From contig JAFEVB010000008.1 in assembly GCA_032629725.1 (NCBI GenBank), positions 682,001 to 746,000 of the forward strand: DNA of 64,000 nucleotides, given 5' to 3'. This document shows, one piece after another, positions 1 to 10,276 of this stretch. The notes under the pieces were generated by a model. That model did not search any database and was not told the DNA's origin. It saw only the letters and a program-made list of their open reading frames with translations. Positions within the stretch are counted from its first letter, which is position 1. Each line of letters starts with the position of its first letter. The position numbers and the translations under genes were made by a program. The stretch is from Gremmenia infestans. Its lineage: Eukaryota; Ascomycota; Leotiomycetes; Helotiales; Hamatocanthoscyphaceae.

Positions 1-1201
1 TCATGTTTCTATCTGATCACACTTCTACACCAATATAACTCCACCGAGCTTCATGTTTTCTCTAAGGTAAGTTGCTCGGCATATCAAAAAGGGTTACGTA
101 CCGCAGTCTCGGCGTTAATCTTGGCAATCTCACGGTTCTGCTCTCCGTGACGCTGGGCCTCTCCAACATTACCTCGTCTCTGAGCCTCAGCTACATCGAT
201 ACGAGCTTGATTGATGGCTCCCTCGGCAGCTTTTCGGGAGAGGGACTCAAAGTAAGATGATTGGGGAGCATCACGAAGTTCCTTGACGTTGGCGTTGTAG
301 ATTTTGAGGCCGAATTGGGCAAGTTCTTCCTTGATGTTGCGGAAAATACGTCTCTTAAATTCATCACGCTCAGTGAAGATTTCTTCCACTAAAGGTTCAG
401 AGTCAGCATTGCTTAACCTAACCAATAATTTTGACAAGAGTTCGGAAGCACAAAGAGAGTTCGAAAATGTCAGAATCTTAGAACTTCCGGATATGTTGAA
501 GCTTCCGGATCTATCTATCCGAATAATGAAATAACCTGAGCTGGGGGAGGGGGGACATACTGGTCATAGAACTGACGAGGACTCGAGTTTCACCCTCAAT
601 GATTCCCTTGACAATCCTATCAATATGCTGGCTATTGGCGACATTATTCTTTTTATCATTGCCTTCAGCAAGCAGCATTGCATATTTTATCAAGGCGTCA
701 CCTTTATCCTCAGGGGCATGTTCAACGCTGTTTCCGTCGCGAGGAGCCTGTCCAGCAGTTGCACCTCGTTGATTGCAATCAGGGCCGACTGTAAAGACTA
801 CGGGAAGGAGGAATTGAAGTTTCTCCCGTGTCATGGCCTGGAGGTCCCTGCGAGTGGAGGGTCAGTGGACTGCCTGTAGAGTGCTTGATGCAAAAGTCCA
901 GGGGTTGAGTTAAGACATTGTGGACGGGATTTCAGATGTCATTTCCACTCTTACAGGCGGAAAGCATGGTAGGAGAAAGGGAAAGGACTATAGTTCGCTT
1001 ACATAGGGTAATCGCGCGGCTGGATTGAGAATCTTTGACACTGCAGTACGTGAGTAAGGGATTGCACAAATGATGTAATAGGTGTTCTTTACTTACTTTT
1101 TGAAACGGATAGATCCAGGCACTTTTGGCAATCCTAATTGTCTTGATGCCTGCGCCAGTAATGGCGAGGTAAGTGTCCGGAGTAGCAATAGAATAACGCA
1201 T
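1..1201 (-). CDS. Flotillin-like SPFH/band-7 membrane scaffold protein (3' end outside window)
   Basis: N-terminal part of a flotillin. Exons, in transcription order: 1201-1097, 1040-1003, 847-561 and 388-102; phases agree at every junction and give 239 residues. The start MRYSIATPDTYLAITGAGIK is typical of flotillins. It is followed by a band-7/SPFH core with LQAMTREKLQFLLPVVFTVG, SSMTMEEIFTERDEF and an Ala/Glu/Arg-rich helical stretch (YFESLSRKAAEGAINQARID). Flotillins are peripheral proteins of the inner leaflet that assemble into membrane-microdomain scaffolds; fungi usually have one. The last visible donor (101 downwards) opens an intron whose acceptor I could not place in 1-95, so the coiled-coil C-terminus lies left of the window. 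Exon 2 is only 38 nt. The family call is firm; the splice sites are inferred. Confidence 0.88.
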
Positions 1202-3007
1202 TGTGATGGATCAGATGGAAACGTATTTGTGATGTTGTTGAATGGTACTCAGAGAATTGTATACCCAGAGTAGAAGGTCAGACGATTGGTAGAAAAGTGG
1301 TGAGAGAGAATATGGTATTCTGGGGTTCTTAAATGTTTAAGTAGGAATGACGAGGCTGAGCGTTACTTAATGCTAGGTTCAGGCGGAAGAGGGTAAGGCC
1401 CCCGCAGGTTCCTAAATTGATGTCAGCTATAGAAGTCCGCCTCATCATGTGATGGTTAGTTAGAGTGAGGGTAATAAACACCTTCCTTGATATGGATTTA
1501 GACTCTCAAACAAGGCTGTGAAGAGGGCAATGTTCCGGGACAGAAGATTATATGCCTCACTCTACCTGTAAATATTGGAAATGTGGATAGACCTTGAAAG
1601 AAGAAGACATCCGAACGATTGCTCAAACAAGAGAAAACGGTCTGTTTGCAGCCGCCATCACACTGTGTTGTTGTGTGTGTGGTTATACGACAAGGCTGCC
1701 ACATGTCCGTCAGATTCGGAGCAATCATATCATACCATACCTACCTTAGGCCCTTAGGGCAGATGGCACAGGGTTGCAAGACACCATAGAAGCAGGGCGT
1801 TTTAATCCAGGATCTGCAAACAGAATGAGGCATTTCATCCCGTCTCCATGCCTGACTGACCAATACTGTAGGCTGTACGGAGTAAGTAGCTGGCAATCCT
1901 GGTGCACTGCCCCCCGCATTCTGGGTGAGCAATATTCCATATGCTGAGCCGTGCATGCGTCTCGACGCCAGTACAGTACAGTAGATGAATCGGAATGGAG
2001 AGATGAACCATGTTTACTTGGGCTGCGCATTGATTGGCACGAAAGTGAGACTCATACAGTACTGTAGATTGGAGCAGCAGCTAAGATACAGCGGAGCGGC
2101 TGCCTAACGGCGTTTACCGTACGTACGCTACAGTACAGCGACCGAGTACAAGACCCACTCACTGGTGAGCCTCAATTTTGTGGATGGGATGCCCTTCTAG
2201 CTCCCTTCTAGAAGGTCCAGCTGACTGACAAGGTTGACAACGGGGCATACTCTACAGTGTACATCACGACATCCATTTTTGGTTCAGAGGCAGTAGTAAT
2301 ATTTTGCGTGACTACCACCAAAAGAATAGTAATAGTACCTAACCTTCAAATCAGCAGAGAAGAGGCAACAAAAGACACCTCATGCAGGAGGCATGCTGGC
2401 ACGGCACGTATGGCTGGGGTAAGGCAGTCTTCAGGTCTGAATACCTTACCCTACCGTCCAATGACTCCAATTCTTCGCTCGCGGGGGCACGGAACCGGCC
2501 CCAGCATAGCATAGCCCCCCCTATCTTTCAAGATCCGATGCCTTGCCTTGATCCAATGCTTTGCTTCAACACGGGTAGGTAGTAGGTGCTAACCATCTTA
2601 AAGCTCTCCGCGCCTCTTCACCTGAGATTCTGATAACGGCGGTAGGGAACCATCCTTCAGCTCGACAGCCTCACATTATAGAGGCGCATATCCATCTTCT
2701 TGGCCGGATTCTAGCTTACAGGAGCTAGTTCATATCTCATTTTAGGAGTTCTTGGTGACTCCCTTTCCATTAGCCGTGGGGCCTGTTTCGTAGATTCTCG
2801 ACGGAACCCAAGATTCACATCCCTTCAGCGTCATGCAATAGCGTCAGGTGATCATCAGAACCAGAAGCACTCGATCTGAATCACCTCATCGATATTGACC
2901 AGCAGTACCTTAGGTAGGTACAGCAGTTGCAGTTGCAGTGGCGTCAAGTCCATCGCCATACCAGACTCTCCCAAGCTACCTATTTCAAGCACATCGTCGC
3001 TAAAGTC
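1202..3007. other. Intergenic region rich in CAGTAC/TAGGTA motifs
   Basis: No convincing gene on either strand; open frames are short and of random-looking composition. The stretch about 1850-2150 carries many copies of CAGTAC/GTACTG (near 1860, 1971-1982, 2058, 2130), and 2575-2925 has TAGGTA(GG) steps. The right end is the promoter and leader of the gene starting at 3008. Confidence 0.5.
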
Positions 3008-3817
3008 ATGGATACCAAACTTCCCATCCCGCCTTCAGCCCCTTTTGACGATACCGAGGCAGCACCCCCCTCCTATACAGAGAGCATCGACACATCCTCC
3101 TACTACTCCACCCAAATCCGCACCCAACTCTCCGCCCTAACCCACCAAATCTCCTCTCTCCAAACCCAAAAATACCTCCTTTCCCACGCCCAAGACGAGA
3201 AGATCCTCTCACTCCTCACCACCCAGATCCAGCTCTACCTCTCAGACTTCGCCCGCTCAGGCCTGAAGAAAGGGACGCTGATACTAGTCCCAGCGAACGG
3301 CGTCACTGATGAAAATGCCCTGCCTGCAGACTACGACTTCAAGAACGCGGAAGAGTATGATGCGGTTGTGAGGGTGCGGAGTAAGCAGGATGCAGGGGCA
3401 GGTCGCGATGAGTGGGCGGAGGCCACAGAGAGAGAGATGATGTATTGGAGAGATGAGGATATGGCGCTGCGTCTTGCGGGGATCTTGAATCCGCCTCCTG
3501 ATCCCAGAGACATGGAGCTGCCGCCTAGGAAAGAGCAAGTTGTAGCGGAGAAGGCCGAGGAGCGGAAATCGAGGGGTTTCTGGGGAAGTAGGAAGAAAAG
3601 CGTTACGAAGACTCCTGCTACTGCCGTTGTTGTTGAGAGGAAGGTTGATGCTAAGATATCGAGTATGAATGAGGAGCCGAATGATAAGGTTGTGATGGAT
3701 GTTAGAGCTGAGGAAGTGGTGTTTAGGACGGAGAACGAGCTCGGGATTTATGGGACTGAAAGGGGGTGGGGGATTGTGTTGAAGCTTAGAGTGATCTTGG
3801 TTGGAGATCGGACATAG
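3008..3817 (+). CDS. Conserved fungal protein of unknown function with PPxY motif
   Basis: Intronless, 269 residues. I recognise no named domain. The N-terminus is proline-rich with a PPSY motif (about residues 22-25), a possible WW-domain ligand. A Gln/Leu-rich amphipathic helical stretch follows (about 38-80: LTHQISSLQTQKYLLSHAQ). Then come an acidic middle part with EREMMYWRDEDMALRLAGIL, a Lys/Arg-rich linker, and a hydrophobic C-terminal strand region ending in VLKLRVILVGDRT. I chose the ATG at 3008 because an in-frame ATG 27 codons upstream (2927) would add a low-complexity leader. Codon bias and an uninterrupted frame support coding; the function is unknown. Confidence 0.75.
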   Translation: MDTKLPIPPSAPFDDTEAAPPSYTESIDTSSYYSTQIRTQLSALTHQISSLQTQKYLLSHAQDEKILSLLTTQIQLYLSDFARSGLKKGTLILVPANGVTDENALPADYDFKNAEEYDAVVRVRSKQDAGAGRDEWAEATEREMMYWRDEDMALRLAGILNPPPDPRDMELPPRKEQVVAEKAEERKSRGFWGSRKKSVTKTPATAVVVERKVDAKISSMNEEPNDKVVMDVRAEEVVFRTENELGIYGTERGWGIVLKLRVILVGDRT

Positions 3818-4505
3818 ATAGGTTTTTACTTTGAACTTGATATTTAATGCTGATAGAAATCATTCTTGCAGACTGTCTCTTCTCTGTTTTTTCATCTGCT
3901 CTTACTATCATCAAATCACCCCGCACATTAATCCTATTAGAACACTATCCTTTGCAATCATTTCCACGCTTTCTCTCAGAAGAAAGACTCCTCAACTTCG
4001 AGCTTCCAGATCAAGGAGACTATTTACCGACCCTTAACTTAGTTTCGTCGTTCTTCAGAATTGACAGCAATAATCATCAAGAACCGAGGAAGTTCTCGTC
4101 AACAGTTTCGCCTCATCATTTGAATAGGGGCCGGGGCAGGAAAGTCATCCCTTCCCGCAGACAGACCATCGATTATGCATCTTATTTGGGCGAGCACTAA
4201 CGGGTCTCGAAAGCTCCAGCGGTCGTGGCAGTTGAATCAACTAATGGTGATTCATAAAGGTGTCTCTGGTGTACAAGAAAGGGATATAAGTTACCCCGTA
4301 TAAGTTGATGGATACAGAGCTTGGCGTACTCAAGTATACCTATTGTGTCACTTGCGAGTTGTGAAGGGTTGTAATATACTAATCAGCTAGGAATGCTTGC
4401 CTATATGAATTCTAGACATTGAAAAGAGCTACATTTATTCTTCATAACACCTTTCATGCTCCTCTAACAAACGGGAAAGTCTTATTTATATATCACCAAT
4501 CAACC
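3818..4505. other. Intergenic, between convergent genes
   Basis: Shared 3' region of the rightward gene ending at 3817 and the leftward gene ending at 4506. A 117-codon frame at 3847-4200 has no recognisable motif and I do not accept it. Nothing else is visible. Confidence 0.5.
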
Positions 4506-5303
4506 TCAAACCTCAACACACATCTCCCCGTCAAACCCCACCGCCTGACTAAAATAATACCCCCTCTGATTCGTCAGCACCCTCTTCCCCCCCTCCACAA
4601 AATCACAATTAAAATGCGTATGCCCAAACGCCCAAGCTTTCACATTCGCACTCCCCCAGCACTCCTCCCCCGCCAACTCACTCGCAAACCCCGAGGAAAT
4701 CTTGCTCTGCGCATGAGCGGGATCAACAGCCCGCGCAGAGGTAGTAGGACTATGATGCGTGAGAATGAGTATCTTGCGCTTTGGTTCCGCTGAGCCGATA
4801 GAGCGGACTTGGGCGTTGAGCCACGCGAGATCCGAGGCATGGGCTGCGTTGTGCTGGTCTACGGTCCAGGCGTCTATCTGGTAGAAGTCGTTGAGGCCGA
4901 AACTGACGTGGGCGGTTTGGGAAGGCGGGATGTGCGAGAAGAGCGTGCAGCCTAAGATGGTGAGGGAGGGGGATAAATCGTAGCGGGTTTGATCGAGGAA
5001 GATGAAGGAGCCTAGATGTTTATCTGGATGTTGACTTTTTTCACTCATCTCTTGTGAGAAGGTTTGTATGCTTTTTTTGACGGTTGCCCAGTCGCTGTGA
5101 TAGGGTTCGTGGTTGCCTAAAAGGAGGAAGACGATTTTGAAGTTGGAGAGCTGCTTTGCGATGAATGAAAAGTATTCTGCGTCTTTTACGCATCCGATGT
5201 CGCCGATGAGGGCGAGGTATGGTGCTTTAGGAGCGATTTCAAACACATCATAGCCTTTGGGGGCTTCGAGATGGAGGTCGGAGAGGATTTGGATGGAAGT
5301 CAT
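4506..5303 (-). CDS. Calcineurin-like metallophosphoesterase
   Basis: Single exon, 265 residues. The full set of metal-binding motifs is present in order: SDLHLE (Asp9, His11), GDIG (Asp35), LLGNHE (Asn64-His65), ILTHHSPT and AFGHTHFN. This is the two-metal phosphoesterase fold used for phosphomonoesters, phosphodiesters or nucleotides; the substrate cannot be told from sequence. There is no signal peptide or membrane segment, so it is probably cytosolic. The ATG at 5303 lies five codons before the first conserved strand (IQILSDLHLE), which fits the usual start. The length is normal for the small fungal members of this family. Confidence 0.92.
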   Translation of the reverse strand: MTSIQILSDLHLEAPKGYDVFEIAPKAPYLALIGDIGCVKDAEYFSFIAKQLSNFKIVFLLLGNHEPYHSDWATVKKSIQTFSQEMSEKSQHPDKHLGSFIFLDQTRYDLSPSLTILGCTLFSHIPPSQTAHVSFGLNDFYQIDAWTVDQHNAAHASDLAWLNAQVRSIGSAEPKRKILILTHHSPTTSARAVDPAHAQSKISSGFASELAGEECWGSANVKAWAFGHTHFNCDFVEGGKRVLTNQRGYYFSQAVGFDGEMCVEV

Positions 5304-5376
5304 TGTTGACTTTGTTTAATATGCCGCAGCCTGCCTCTGGGGCGTAGGAAATATTTATTTAATCAGACATAGCTAC

Positions 5377-6063
5377 CTAGTACCTAGCCGAAGGGCGAAA
5401 CAACAATGTCAACGACTGGTAATCTCTGGCCTTGGTCAGGACCTTGTGCATCAAAAATTGTGCGAGTAACAATCTCAAATACTCTCTATCCTGCCAAGGA
5501 TTGTCCTTGAAAGAATTTCCCCCGCTCATTTGTGATTTCATATCTTGTAGATCAAGGGCCGTAGCCACGAAACGATGGGGTATATTCAGATCTCGCCACG
5601 GAGCGACCAGAACTACAACTCGGCGAAGATCTTGAAACACGACAAGGCGCTTGCAAGTCTCAAGGAGCCCCGAAAAGACTGTCCAGCCAAGGATAATTTC
5701 TTGAACATAAGTAGAAATATGTTCGGGTGTCAAGGTTTGGATGGCGGAATGGGTGAAAGGTCCATGACCGACATAGAATGCAGTGCTGGAAAAGTCGATC
5801 CAAGGTGGAACTTTCAAAGTAGACGAAGCACTCGTATTGATCGAAAGCTCAACCCTCTTATCAGAGCGTTTCCTAACCTCCCAAGCTTCTTTGCATGCTT
5901 GGGCGGTGGATGAATGATCTGTAGAGAAAATGGAAGGTTCCGTATCATCTGTCTGTAGAGAAATGGCCGCTACGATAGGCTCTGAGAGCACGGTTTCCCA
6001 TATCTTCTGGCGAAGCTCAGTCGGCAGTGCGGGAAATCGATGAAAGCTATGGATTTCGGGCAT
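5377..6063 (-). CDS. 2EXR domain-containing protein
   Basis: Single exon, 228 residues. The N-terminal HRFPALPTELRQKIWE is the signature of the fungal 2EXR domain, a F-box-like helical motif found in large lineage-specific families of unknown function. The rest holds a strand/helix repeat including LVVFQDLRRVVVLVAPWRDL. I chose the ATG at 6063, ten residues before the signature. An in-frame ATG at 6192 would add 43 residues, but that part overlaps the spaced repeat motifs described for 6137-6343. It is soluble, with no signal peptide. Domain call firm, role unknown. Confidence 0.85.
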   Translation of the reverse strand: MPEIHSFHRFPALPTELRQKIWETVLSEPIVAAISLQTDDTEPSIFSTDHSSTAQACKEAWEVRKRSDKRVELSINTSASSTLKVPPWIDFSSTAFYVGHGPFTHSAIQTLTPEHISTYVQEIILGWTVFSGLLETCKRLVVFQDLRRVVVLVAPWRDLNIPHRFVATALDLQDMKSQMSGGNSFKDNPWQDREYLRLLLAQFLMHKVLTKARDYQSLTLLFRPSARY

Positions 6064-6788
6064 TTTGAAAGGAGCAAGTTGTGATACTGTGTCGTCTGCT
6101 TGCCTTACGACGGACCACCTGCAGCCAGATACCAAACTACCGCCATCAAAAAGATCACGCGAGACTCTACCGCCCACCAAAGGAACAACCAACTTTGAGC
6201 TAGGCTATTTAAGTGTAATAAAAAATGTATCACGTAACTTATACGCAGTTGTATAGCTCAAAAATGATTCAAAAACTCATGCCGCCTACTAAATGTTGGG
6301 ATGCCGCCTAACAAGTCAAAATCTGCCGTCTACCAAAAAATGCCAAATTCATGAAATATCGTCCGAATAGAATAAGAATAACATTATTCGATTTATCTAT
6401 AAGCATATGGTCTAAAGGCAATAAGATATCTCTCAAGTTAGAATTGGCAAGCGAGAAGATGTGATGAAAGAGGGGAGCTCAGGAATGTCCCTAAGCGCGC
6501 GCCAGTTTAGTCTTGCTTGACCATGCTGAGGCTACCCGTCCAAGCCAGGTGGAGTAAAGAGGTACTTCATACCTGGGTACGATGACCAGGGCATGTCACT
6601 TTGACATACTCCGTACCATGCGCTTGCGGATACTATTCACCGTTCAAACAAGCGCTGTGAATATGTGTTTTTTTACGCCAGCAGTCACCACTCGCAATGC
6701 AACCTTAAAAGTACATGAAGGTCGCCCAGCCGACGATGCTTTACTCTCTCTAACCGACTCAGATACTTCGTCCAGTTTGACGTAATCG
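6064..6788. repeat. Gene-free region with spaced degenerate CCGCC(C/T)A repeats
   Basis: Five copies of a motif like TACCGCCNANCAAA / TGCCGCCTACTAAA occur at about 6137, 6168, 6279, 6301 and 6322, in the same orientation but with uneven spacing. They look like remnants of a decayed repeat. No transposase frame is visible. The rest is A+T-rich and holds nothing I can support. Confidence 0.4.
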
Positions 6789-6962
6789 ATGGCCATCACC
6801 AGTCTATTGGGCCATCTTGGTCCGGAAACAACATCTGAGACGCAAACAGCACCCTTCGAGCCATACAATCTCGATACAACGGTGATTGATGAAAGACTTG
6901 TCGCCTCCATATCCCAACTTCTAAACAGGCACAAGATCCCCTGCGTCTTGTGGGCTCTCTAA
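6789..6962 (+). pseudogene. Possible truncated gene fragment, 57 codons
   Basis: A short ATG-to-stop frame encodes 57 residues with the tone of a real fungal protein: FEPYNLDTTVIDERLVASIS followed by QLLNRHKIPCVLW. From memory, a fungal family of unknown function starts similarly and continues after Leu-Trp with Gly-Glu. Here the frame stops two codons later (TGG GCT CTC TAA), and I find no continuation or splice exit downstream. It could be the relic of a truncated copy, or chance. The family link is recall, not a search. Confidence 0.3.
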
Positions 6963-8459
6963 TCTCTTGACCTCATTGTAATCTATTCACATTTCTTCTC
7001 TGTCGTTACGCATATTGTTACGCCTGATTTAACCTTATAATTTTGGGTTGAAGAAACCTATCCACAATTGTGTGATTAATCACTCGCCCTTGCAATAGGT
7101 CTACAGGAAGTCAGTTATGCTCCCAGGAGGGTGAAAACCAGCATCGTCACGTGTTCTGGGGTGTAATTGAGATTCGGGCTGGGCTCATGGGGTACCATGC
7201 GAAAACATTTCAAGCTTATAATTCGCTATTTCCTAACGCCGGACCTTAACTTCTTTCGAATCTCCTTTGAAACATCTGTCATTTTCGGAGGGTGAGCTCA
7301 TGACGGGGAGAATATACTTAAGTACCACAACAGTCCAAATCCCACTACCACGCTTACAAGTCTGGTCTAAACAGCTTGCTTTACTATCTCTCTCTTTCAC
7401 CACGATTGTGATCTCGAACTTATCTCCACACACTTTACCAAGACCAGCTATTTTACGAGTTCTCGGCCCTTAAGGATCTGTAATCTATCAAGTAAGAGTG
7501 ATTTGATTATAAGCTACTAGCTGAATCCAAGACTAGAACTTCTGAACTTCGACTCGGCTTGGAAGCACGAGCTCGGATAAAATGGCTGGGAATTATAGCA
7601 GGGTGCTAGATACTTTATCGACCGTCAAAATTAGCGAACATGGCACAGAGAGAGGCGGGCATCGTGAACGAAAAGCCCAGATCAATTCAACTACTTATGG
7701 CAACCCCATACAAATCGACTGCGCCATCACAAGCCGCCGAAGAAGAGATGCCTACATGTCATTTTCACATAGCTAAAGACCATGATGATATCAGCAAGAT
7801 CCACTAAGAGGTTCTTCATCAAGAATGTCTAAAAAGGCCTGCGGAAGCTGCTGGGCTGAGGACGAAAGATGTCACTTGGAGGAAAAGACTAGACTAGGAT
7901 GGAAGCGAAACATGACGCCAAATAGGTGGCCGCTGAGGAAAAAAATATTCTCGAGTCTCTCCAGGAACACGCCAGACGAAACAAATGCCTCACGAATCCT
8001 AGTGAAGCATATATATACCTGGAATAAAATTGCAAAACATTCTCATTATTTATAGGAGTTTGAGCGGAGCACCCGCCCGTCCGTCCGAAAGAGGATTTGT
8101 GTTGCAAGTCGCACGAAAACGCCAGAAGGCTGATCAGACCACTTGTGTTTGGAAGTTGTGGGGTGGGGATCGGGGTCCGCGGGGCGGGGTGGTGGGGTAA
8201 TGTTTTGGCTTGGGTTTCGATGGAGGGGTGTACCGCCATGGCCAGACCAAGGTCAGGGTCATCTACATACACATGGGACACGAGAGAAAGTGAACGAGAG
8301 AAAGTGATCCAAACTTGCATAGCAGTGGGTACGAACTTAATAGAGATGTCATTAGCTTTTTGTCTATGCCTACAACCTCAGCCCCGAACACCGTGTATGT
8401 ACGGATGAATAGAACTATTAAATCCGAAGAGCATCAGGATCCGTTCTAGCTTTAGGGTA
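6963..8459. other. Intergenic, no supported gene
   Basis: Only short frames without recognisable motifs. A CACGTG E-box lies at 7148-7153. The right end is the 3' flank of the bHLH gene. Confidence 0.45.
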
Positions 8460-9430
8460 TCAATTCCTCTCAGCATTCATGCCTATCCATACGCCCTTCA
8501 AGCTCTCTACATTACTAGACAGACTGCTCATCTCATTTTCAAGTTCCAACCGAGTCTGTTCCAGTGCCCGGATGTACTCCTTTGCCAAAATCAACACTTC
8601 CGCTTTACTGACCCTCTTTTCCTCACCATCTCGAACATCTCCTGCATCGTGTGCTGGAGGTAAGGCTGAAAGAAGGACTTCAAATTGCCCATTCAATCGA
8701 TTTCGATACAATTTCTCGGTGAGATTGTGGTTGGCTCTTAGAGCTGAGCTTGACCCGGCGCCGTTATCTGATTCCGGAGTTGTGGGTGATCGTCTGGAAG
8801 ACATTGGAGTTGTATTTTTGCTCGTCTTGGCAGACTTTCTCGGCCGCTTTGGGGTCTTGGCTGAGGAGTCGGGCTTCCATGCAGGCGTATAAGACATCTT
8901 CTTCTTGCAAAGTTCTGGTTCGGGGGACTTTGTAACGGCTTGGCGAAATGGCGAGTTTGCTTCCATATCAACGCCAGCAGTCTGCACTGGTGACTGCTCC
9001 AAGTTCAGTTCGCTGACAAGGTCTTCCCCATCGAAAGGGACGGATTCCGGGTCAGACAATGCTTGAGAAAGATCCAGGCATGGAATATCAGAGACATCGC
9101 AAGTGGAGAAGAAACCATCTAGTGACCGCTCAAAAATATCCTCATGTGCAGTCCCATCTTGAAAAGATGAATTACAGAATACCCCTGGTGACCAAACAGT
9201 AGTTGAAGACCCCAAAAAGTCACTTTTTGGCCAGGTTGATTGCAGCAGGTCTGGAAAATCGAATTCCAAAGGGTTGAGATCATTCGAGATGGGATCTAAA
9301 TAAGATCGGTACTGACCAAAGGTCGGCCCTCCGAATTGCAGCTGGAGAAGATAAGTTAGATGAATGTCATCATATAGCGGGGTCATTGCGGGGTAGCACT
9401 TGCCTCATCTTCAGATATTTGGCTGAACAT
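8460..9430 (-). CDS. bHLH transcription factor with SREBP-type tyrosine
   Basis: 302 residues from two exons: 9430-9404 (MFSQISEDE) and 9341-8460, joined across a 62-nt intron with a GC donor (GAG|GCAAGT) and CAG acceptor. The alternative, an unspliced start at 9386, gives 308 residues with an atypical first 15. The C-terminal bHLH domain starts NHNLTEKLYRNRLNGQFE: His, Glu and Arg for E-box contact are present, and Tyr stands where SREBP proteins have Tyr. A loop and helix 2 (VSKAEVLILAKEYIRALEQT) follow, then a short coiled coil. The N-terminal half is acidic and Ser/Pro-rich (likely activation region), with a basic KTPKRPRKSAKTSK patch as nuclear signal. It should bind E-box or sterol-response-like DNA; targets are unknown. 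Confidence 0.85.
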
Positions 9431-10276
9431 GTTTGGGATTTGGCAAGTGCAATGCAGTAGGATGCTAGGAAATAGTGGGTAGAAATGTTTCAATAATTGC
9501 TTTTTTCAAGTTCTACTGCAAGGGTACTCCTTGCCATAACTTGGGCGGCATCTATGTAGGTATATATACATGTCCCAGCACCCGAACAAACCGGGGAAAA
9601 AAGAAGACTTCAATACAGATCGGTGATCTGATGAACTCGAGAACGACCTCGGACGAAGAAGGGCATATAGTTTCCTAATCAGAACTAAAGGAGGATACAC
9701 GGATATCGGCAACATTGAGGTTCTAGTATAAAAAGACGTCGGCAAATAGCTATGCAGCCAATGAGAAGGTTGCTTTCCCGTGATATATGATGCAATGCTT
9801 GTTACCCAGGCGGAAATAACTTTTGCTGCATGCAGAGCTGCTTGAACGAGGTCCAACGGCTTCAGAGAGGGACTCGGACCAATCAGCAAGAAAGACTGGT
9901 CCAGACTAATGCACATATGGGGTGATACAGTGGAAAACTCAGCCCACTTTAGCATAAGCGAGTGCTGCCACCACCTGATGCCTCACCTCGCCCTCGCCTC
10001 CCCTGTTTGGAATTGTACATACATTATACAGCATACATTATACAGCATACATTATACAGCATACAGCATACAGTACGGTACAGTACAGTACAGTACTGGG
10101 CACGACGTGTACGTACGTGTACCAGACTTCGCCATAATTCATATACAGTATTATTTATTATATTATTTTACCGTCTCCTTGCCATATGATTGAACCAAAC
10201 GGCAACGGGAGCTTTTTGATAGAAAACCGCCGTGCTAAGTCCATCAATCGGAAATCTCTGATTACCATTATCTACC
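9431..10276. repeat. Divergent promoter region with tandem repeats
   Basis: Lies between the leftward bHLH gene and the rightward TYW2 gene. At 10021-10062 a 14-bp unit (ACATTATACAGCAT) is repeated three times. It runs into ACAGCAT copies and a CAGTA series to about 10096. A 149-codon leftward frame at 9506-9955 overlaps the bHLH leader and has no motif. Confidence 0.7.

Noticed and set aside
3847..4200. 117-codon rightward frame
   Set aside because: No motif, no clear codon bias, and it begins directly after the stop of the preceding gene on the same strand; likely 3' untranslated.
9506..9955. 149-codon leftward open frame upstream of the bHLH gene
   Set aside because: It covers the bHLH leader, has random-looking composition and no motif.
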